Notes under the pieces: generated by a model
The model's database searches: none
Told to the model about the DNA's origin: nothing
The model's input: the letters and a program-made list of their open reading frames with translations, nothing else
Shown: positions 63,302-64,000 of the stretch, piece after piece
How the letters are laid out: each line of letters opens with the position of its first letter
How positions within the stretch are numbered: position 1 is the stretch's first letter
Made by a program: the position numbers and the translations under genes
NCBI GenBank assembly: GCA_964591275.1
Contig: CAZQAE010000009.1
Location: 29,636 to 93,635, forward strand
Direction of reading: 5' to 3'
DNA from: G963674685 sp964591275
GTDB lineage: Bacteria > Lernaellota > Lernaellaia > JACKCT01
DNA length: 64,000 nt

Positions 63302-63745
63302 AAATCTCTTTGAAATTTTATTGTTACGAAAAGAAAGTACAGCCGCCAATGCACAGAGCAGCCCTTGATAAAAATGCGGCAATGTCCCGTAGGGACAAGG
63401 TGAAAATAGGCCCCCGATTCATCGGGGGTTTAAGGGCGTGTACCAATCAATAGCGTCCCATCGGGACGCTTGAATTGCATGGCGCTACACCAAGAATTAT
63501 CTTTTTTTTTGCTCGTTGGATTTCAATCGTCCCTACAGGACGAAATAATAGGATTACCCGCATTCAACCTACCGTTGAAACGGCAGGCTAAATTCAGCTT
63601 GTCCCTAACGGGACATAGCGGACGGCGTTATGTTGCGCTACGGTTTCCTAGTGAATATTTTTCCCCATCCGCCTTCTTGACATCGCCGGGTTGCCGGGGA
63701 TAAATCCGTATACGGCTTTGCCTTAAAAAAACACTGGAGATTCCC
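63302..63745. repeat. Cluster of dispersed short palindromes
   Basis: Six palindromes stand 25-60 bases apart: TGTCCCGTAGGGACA (63383-63397), CCCCCGATTCATCGGGGG (63411-63428), GCGTCCCATCGGGACGC (63453-63469), CGTCCCTACAGGACG (63528-63542), CCGTTGAAACGG (63572-63583) and TGTCCCTAACGGGACA (63600-63615), then TAGCG...CGCTA. Four share the GTCCC...GGGAC core. No gene is present. The cluster lies after rarA. Confidence 0.8.
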
Positions 63746-63991
63746 ATGATGCGATTTCGGTTTATTGCGGCCCTTTTTACGATATTGATTCTTGCTCTTG
63801 GAATGTGCGTCTTTTTTGCCTGCGGCGGCGCGGAGGAAGACGAGGACGACGAGGATGAGGGCGACGGCATGCCCGATCTGACCTGGATCGCCGTTTCCGG
63901 AGGCTCCTTTTCGATGGGTTGCTCGCCGAATGACGCCGACTGCCAGCCGGAACGTGTCAACGATAATGAGACACCGTTTTTCATAGTTTAG
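63746..63991 (+). CDS. Truncated FGE-sulfatase-like Asp lipoprotein
   Basis: An 81-residue frame: signal, lipobox FFAC (Cys about 26), acidic EEDEDDEDEGDG linker, then the start of a formylglycine-generating-enzyme (SUMF1) domain: WIAVSGGSFSMGCSPNDADC and a following ETPFFIV. It stops at TAG 63989-63991, where the family normally continues for 200 residues. Nine bases of the window remain, so I cannot see whether the frame resumes. It is either a truncated gene, a nonsense mutation, or a sequence error. GGAG lies six bases before ATG 63746. Confidence 0.7.
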   Translation: MMRFRFIAALFTILILALGMCVFFACGGAEEDEDDEDEGDGMPDLTWIAVSGGSFSMGCSPNDADCQPERVNDNETPFFIV

Positions 63992-64000
63992 AGTACACTG

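Overview
The window looks like a chromosome segment of an uncultured, Gram-negative, diderm bacterium. The signs are outer-membrane beta-barrels (FadL-type and three unassigned barrels), many lipoproteins, an MltD-type transglycosylase, and an unusual abundance of secreted lipoproteins in which a long aspartate tract follows the lipobox cysteine. At least eleven such acidic lipoproteins or secreted proteins occur in 64 kb. This style is known to me from deltaproteobacteria-like and Lernaellota-like metagenome bins, but the assignment is inference. GC content appears moderate to high, TGA, TAA and TAG are all used as stops, and no phage or transposase gene was seen.

Layout. 0-9 kb: a partial Asp-rich lipoprotein, SppA, two Cys-rich Asp lipoproteins that share a repeated module, GlnE, and a CrtC/tocopherol-cyclase-like lipoprotein. 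9-12.3 kb: an accessory patch with a DUF2442 protein, an AAA ATPase plus a frameshifted TOPRIM-like DUF4276 gene (a PARIS/OLD-like defence arrangement), and an LPAAT gene of eukaryotic-type sequence broken by a single in-frame TGA. 12.4-24.4 kb: HU, a beta-propeller lipoprotein, an orphan DNA methyltransferase, a CAP lipoprotein, a four-helix-bundle gene framed by short repeats, a radical SAM protein, a metallo-beta-lactamase-fold lipoprotein, a tandemly duplicated lipoprotein pair, two very small genes and tRNA-Leu. 24.5-26.4 kb: an octaheme HAO-like cytochrome with its NapC/NrfH-type tetraheme partner. 26.5-35 kb: envelope glycosyltransferases, an M23 peptidase, a phosphoesterase, nitronate monooxygenase and NikR. 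35-38.7 kb: a repeat-rich region, a Fic gene between direct repeats, and MltD. 38.8-46.5 kb: a compact signalling operon (small protein, sigma54 activator, TPR histidine kinase, receiver, radical SAM/SPASM) followed by a barrel gene whose 5' end is made of a dispersed repeat. 47.3-64 kb: PurC, a neprosin-type secreted peptidase with an Asp linker and Cys-rich C-terminus, ArsR plus FadL, a decayed B12-radical SAM gene, DinG, a CapA-like protein, RarA, and a truncated FGE-sulfatase-like lipoprotein at the right edge.

Main themes. (1) A secreted acidic proteome: poly-Asp linkers join lipid anchors to CAP, beta-propeller, metallo-beta-lactamase, neprosin and novel Cys-rich modules. (2) A phosphorelay cluster tied to a radical SAM/SPASM enzyme, with a diverged paralogue at 17.5 kb that has lost its SPASM cysteines. 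(3) Several families of short, degenerate 7-8 nt word repeats and palindromes next to stop codons, one of which supplies both the start and the stop codon of a gene. (4) Several genes with one or a few clean lesions (DUF4276, LPAAT, B12-radical SAM, FGE-like), which suggest recent decay or assembly errors.
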